NCBI GenBank assembly: GCA_046732855.1
Contig: JBKPNX010000246.1
Location: 1 to 16,925, forward strand
Source of the DNA: JBKPNX01 sp046732855
GTDB taxonomy: Bacteria > Pseudomonadota > Alphaproteobacteria > Geminicoccales > Geminicoccaceae
Direction: 5' to 3'
Length of the DNA stretch: 16,925 nt
Under the pieces are notes generated by a model. That model was not told where the DNA came from, did no database searches, and was given only the letters and a program-made list of their open reading frames with translations. Position numbers and translations under genes: made by a program. Shown here one piece after another: positions 14,791-16,925 of this stretch (within the stretch, counting starts at the first letter, position 1; every line of letters begins with the position of its first letter).

Positions 14791-15108
14791 CACGTGCACG
14801 TTACCTGCAGCGGCGGCAGAACTGAGCGGGCGCAGCGCCGGCGTTTCGGTGTGGTCAGTCGACCCGACTGGCGCGAACGGGTGCACGCCCGTCGGCATCT
14901 ACCGCTGGGGCTGCCTTCTCGTGCGTGCGACCTGCTCGCATCGATCCACCCACGCGGCCATTGGCGCCCATTGGTCCGCCAGCAGCTTTTTGTCGTCATA
15001 CGCGCCATAAATCCGCCTTCTTTGCGGTCGAGCGCTGCAACGAGGCCCTGTCCCCTGCGGCAGCCATGGCCCATGATGCCGCCCGGCGAATCGCGAGGGG
15101 GTGGGCCA
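14791..15108. other. Intergenic stretch upstream of the dehydrogenase gene
   Basis: About 320 bases without a supported gene. The plus-strand frame of the dehydrogenase is open through it but shows no family similarity and the ribosome site lies at 15094-15101. On the minus strand, 14899-15010 reads YGAYDDKKLLADQWAPMAAW then VDRCEQVARTRRQPQR and a stop. It resembles loosely the Trp-Ala-containing C-terminal tails of tyrosine recombinases, which would fit a mobile-element graveyard, but the resemblance is too weak to name a gene. The dehydrogenase promoter should lie here; no clear boxes seen. Confidence 0.3.
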
Positions 15109-16152
15109 ATGCGCGTCTGCGTGCTGCATGCGGCGAAGGATCTGCGGCTCGAGGAGCAGCCGACGCTGCCGCTCGCGGCCGAGCAGGTGCGCGTACGCTT
15201 CGGCGCCGGCGGCATCTGCGGCTCCGACCTGCACTACTATTTCGACGGCCGGGTTGGCGATTTCGCGCTGCGCGAGCCGCTGATCCTCGGGCACGAGGTC
15301 GCGGGCGAGGTGAGCGAGATTGGCGCCGGGGTGAGCCGGGTGAAGGTCGGCGACCGGGTCGCGGTCAACCCGAGCCTGCCCTGCTGGCGGTGCCGCGGCT
15401 GCCAAGCCGGCCGCACCAACCTCTGCCGGCACATGACCTTCTTCGGCAGCGCCGCCGTGCTGCCGCACGTCCAGGGTGCTTTCCAGGAGCAGCTAGTCGC
15501 GCACGAAAGCCAGTGCTTCGTGGTGCCGGCCTCGACCCCGTTCGGCGTGGCGGCGATGGCCGAGCCGCTGGCGGTTTGCCTGCACGCGGTGCAGCGCGCC
15601 GGGGCGCTGCCGGGCGCGCACGTGCTGATCACCGGCTCCGGCCCGATCGGCGCGCTCACCTGCCTCGCAGCGCGCCATGCCGGCGCCGCCAGCATCACGG
15701 TCACCGACGTCGCCGATCCGCCGCTCGCCGTGGCCACGCAGGTCGGCGCCGACGAGGCCGTGAACGTTGCCCAGGCCTCCGAGGCGATCGCGCGTTACCA
15801 GGCCGACAAGGGGCAGTTCGACGTCGCCTTCGAGGCATCGGGCAATCCGCAGGCGCTGGTGACCTGTCTCGACTGCACGCGCCCGGGCGGGCGCATCGTG
15901 CAGCTCGGCATGCTGCCGCCGGGCGAGATCGGCCTGCCGCTCACCAGGCTGACACCCAAGGAGCTGGACCTCGTGGGCACCTTCCGTTTCCACGACGCCT
16001 TCGGCCGCGCGGTCGAGGCCTTGGTGAGCGGCCGGCTCGACGTCGCGCCGATCATGACCGGCACGTTCCACGCCAGCGAGCGTGACGCCGCCTTCGCGGC
16101 CGCCGCCGACCGCCGACGGCACATGAAGGTGCAGCTGGTGTTCGACGCCTAG
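15109..16152 (+). CDS. idnD: Zinc-dependent alcohol dehydrogenase, L-idonate 5-dehydrogenase type
   Basis: A 347-residue medium-chain dehydrogenase, the usual length. ATG 15109 follows GAGGGGG with about 7 bases spacing; the frame is open upstream but that part is not conserved. Catalytic zinc ligands are visible at Cys37 (GGICGSDLHYY), His62-Glu63 (LGHEVAGEV) and Glu152 (AMAEPLAV). The structural zinc loop has Cys92, 95, 98 and 106 (CWRCRGCQAGRTNLC). The NAD(P)-binding Rossmann fold carries GSGPIG (176-181). HYYFDGRVGDF, RHMTFFGSAAVLPHVQGAFQ and ELDLVGTFRFHDAF agree best with L-idonate 5-dehydrogenases, which oxidise L-idonate to 5-ketogluconate; sorbitol or another polyol dehydrogenase is the alternative. 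No partner genes for gluconate metabolism are adjacent, so it stands alone between intron relics. Confidence 0.88.
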   Translation: MRVCVLHAAKDLRLEEQPTLPLAAEQVRVRFGAGGICGSDLHYYFDGRVGDFALREPLILGHEVAGEVSEIGAGVSRVKVGDRVAVNPSLPCWRCRGCQAGRTNLCRHMTFFGSAAVLPHVQGAFQEQLVAHESQCFVVPASTPFGVAAMAEPLAVCLHAVQRAGALPGAHVLITGSGPIGALTCLAARHAGAASITVTDVADPPLAVATQVGADEAVNVAQASEAIARYQADKGQFDVAFEASGNPQALVTCLDCTRPGGRIVQLGMLPPGEIGLPLTRLTPKELDLVGTFRFHDAFGRAVEALVSGRLDVAPIMTGTFHASERDAAFAAAADRRRHMKVQLVFDA

Positions 16153-16179
16153 CGACGGCCAGCACTATCACGGAGGCAG

Positions 16180-16195
16180 TGTGAGCGGGCTCACA
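16180..16195. promoter_or_regulatory. CRP-like palindrome TGTGA-N6-TCACA
   Basis: TGTGAGCGGGCTCACA is a perfect 16-base palindrome and matches the TGTGA-N6-TCACA consensus of CRP/FNR-family sites. It lies 28 bases after the dehydrogenase stop. The same symmetry would form a 7-base stem with a GG loop (too tight as it stands) in RNA, with no T-tract, so a protein-binding site is the better reading. No gene start lies within 200 bases downstream, which is unusual for an activator site. It could act on a transcript not recognised here. Confidence 0.4.
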
Positions 16196-16474
16196 AGCAC
16201 GCTCCGCGCGAGCCGATAGCTTACGGCAGATCGAATCCCGGCTTGAAATTGGAGTATCCGAAATCGCGCAGGATATCAAGAGCTTGGCGTTGAAATAAAT
16301 ATCGGATGGTTATGTCTCCGGTTGCGAGGGTCCACGGCGCACCACAACGCTGATGTTGCCGCCATGCTGGAGGTCCGGGTCAAAGACCGTGTTGCAGGAG
16401 GGGCACCGGCTCAGCTGGGGTACCTTGAAGAATTAGCAATTCTCCACTAATCCATCAGATTATATGTCGTACTA
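16196..16474. other. Intergenic stretch 3' of the dehydrogenase
   Basis: No supported gene. On the minus strand a 40-codon frame without a start (16310-16432) reads FFKVPQLSRCPSCNTVFDPD then LQHGGNISVVVRRGPSQPET and a stop; CPSC suggests half a zinc ribbon. It lies immediately 3' of intron copy C and may be the tail of a disrupted gene. A perfect dyad AGAATT-AGC-AATTCT (16429-16443) overlaps its upper end. Confidence 0.3.
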
Positions 16475-16925
16475 ATCGCGGTAGGGACGCCCATTGCTGA
16501 GTGCCCCCCGCACAGATCCGGACGTGCGGCATTCCCGCATCCGGCTCCTACCTCGGGGGCTTGACGGCAAAGCGCTGGCTTGGCCAGGGGTGAAGAATGC
16601 GCGGCCGCGGGAGCGGAGTCTGACTTCTCGCCTGCGTCCATCATCGGCTTCGGCTCCTCGCCTTCCCGATGCGGACCGTCGACTCCCATCGACGGCCACA
16701 GGCGAGATCTCCCGGTTCCCGCACAAGGAGCGTCCGCACATGCCAGGGGCTTTGACCACGCCGGGCCGGTCGGGCACTCGCATCAAGCGCCCGCCCGTGT
16801 TGCCTTCCGCCAAGACTACGGCGTCGGCGCCCGAGACTGAATTTCCTTTCGCGGCTCGATGGCTGGCCTATGCGCTCCCCTGCCGACGCTTCGCCGCCGC
16901 CCTCACGGACGACGACGCACGGCTC
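16475..16925 (-). mobile_element. Group II intron copy C, reverse transcriptase deleted
   Basis: Read on the minus strand from the right edge, this has group II intron 5'-domain-like sequence (GAAAGGAAATTCAGTCTC, CGGAAGGCAACAC, GTGGTCAAAGCCCCTGGCAT, GTGCGGACGCTCC). Then comes what looks like the very start of the intron-encoded protein (ATG 16644, MMDAGEKSDSA, preceded by REGEEPKP). Only about 90 bases later come the end of domain IV (CCCGAGGTAG) and a domain V (16547-16514) beginning GAGCCGGATGCGGG and ending CGTCCGGATCT, with the AGC triad. Domain VI ends GTCCCTACCGCGAT at 16475, with the branch A eight bases from the end. The whole reverse transcriptase/maturase is therefore missing. A GTGCG that could be the 5' splice site lies at 16920-16916, but the window ends there, so the true 5' end is unproven. 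Confidence 0.7.
16514..16547 (-). ncRNA. Group II intron domain V (copy C), intact-looking
   Basis: The catalytic domain V helix: lower stem GAGCCGGA pairing with TCCGGATC, AGC triad at positions 2-4, an upper stem TGCGG/CCGCA closed by a short GAATG loop, and a bulge between the two stems (CG). It is the best preserved of the three domain V copies in this window, and could fold and act if supplied with the other domains and a maturase in trans. Confidence 0.65.

Noticed and set aside
14770..15108. N-terminal extension of the dehydrogenase frame by 113 codons
   Set aside because: The extension lacks family similarity; the ribosome site at 15094-15101 and homologue length place the start at 15109.
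16215..16235. GATCGAATCCCGGC as a possible tRNA T-arm
   Set aside because: No matching acceptor, D or anticodon arms around it.
16429..16443. AGAATT-AGC-AATTCT dyad as a terminator
   Set aside because: No gene ends into it and there is no T-tract; kept only as a description within the intergenic entry.
1..16925. CRISPR array, rRNA or phage structural genes
   Set aside because: No regularly spaced repeats, no rRNA motifs and no phage structural protein motifs were found on either strand.

Overview
The window is a GC-rich stretch (about two-thirds G+C by eye) of a bacterial chromosome. The protein families and the intron type suggest an alphaproteobacterium, perhaps a rhizobial or acetobacterial relative; this is an inference from remembered family resemblance, with no search behind it. 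No tRNA, rRNA or CRISPR array was seen.

Left part (1-7272, all minus strand). Read from high to low coordinates, a possible transcription unit runs: an RclC/YkgB-type DUF417 membrane protein, a type II NADH dehydrogenase, a large MscS-type mechanosensitive channel gene broken by about four frameshifts, a bacterial glycogen-debranching enzyme, and the N-terminal 353 residues of an MGH1-like (GH63-like) glucosidase that runs off the left edge. The last two form a tight alpha-glucan-degrading pair (18 bases apart). A decayed second copy of the DUF417 gene lies upstream of the intact one (about 7431-7550). About 740 bases without a recognisable gene follow.

Middle part (8290-14101). A YddA/SbmA-type ABC transporter (minus) has an intact reading frame, but its nucleotide-binding domain is altered at nearly every catalytic motif. 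Next come a LysR regulator (minus, one frameshift in a C5/G5 run) divergent from a peroxiredoxin-like protein with a WCPYC motif (plus), with inverted repeats between them. Converging on the peroxiredoxin gene is a badly damaged mercuric-reductase/RclA-like flavoprotein pseudogene (minus). It is divergent from a second, intact LysR regulator (plus) with an OxyR-like cysteine. Redox or oxidative-stress defence is the common theme of 5353-7272 and 10632-14101.

Right part (14102-16925). This is an accessory-looking zone. Three group II intron 3' ends (domain V plus domain VI), all on the minus strand, lie around an intact L-idonate 5-dehydrogenase-type zinc dehydrogenase (plus). None is followed by an intact reverse transcriptase. 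One has lost part of domain V, one has lost the branch-point A, and the third is an ORF-deleted intron that may reach the right edge. A small possible gene preceded by a perfect 16-base palindrome, and a CRP-like palindrome after the dehydrogenase gene, are the other items of note.

Many genes carry single-base frameshifts while others are intact. Sequencing or assembly indels are therefore a real alternative to gene decay for the channel and the first LysR gene, but not for the flavoprotein, which is also truncated and lacks a redox cysteine.
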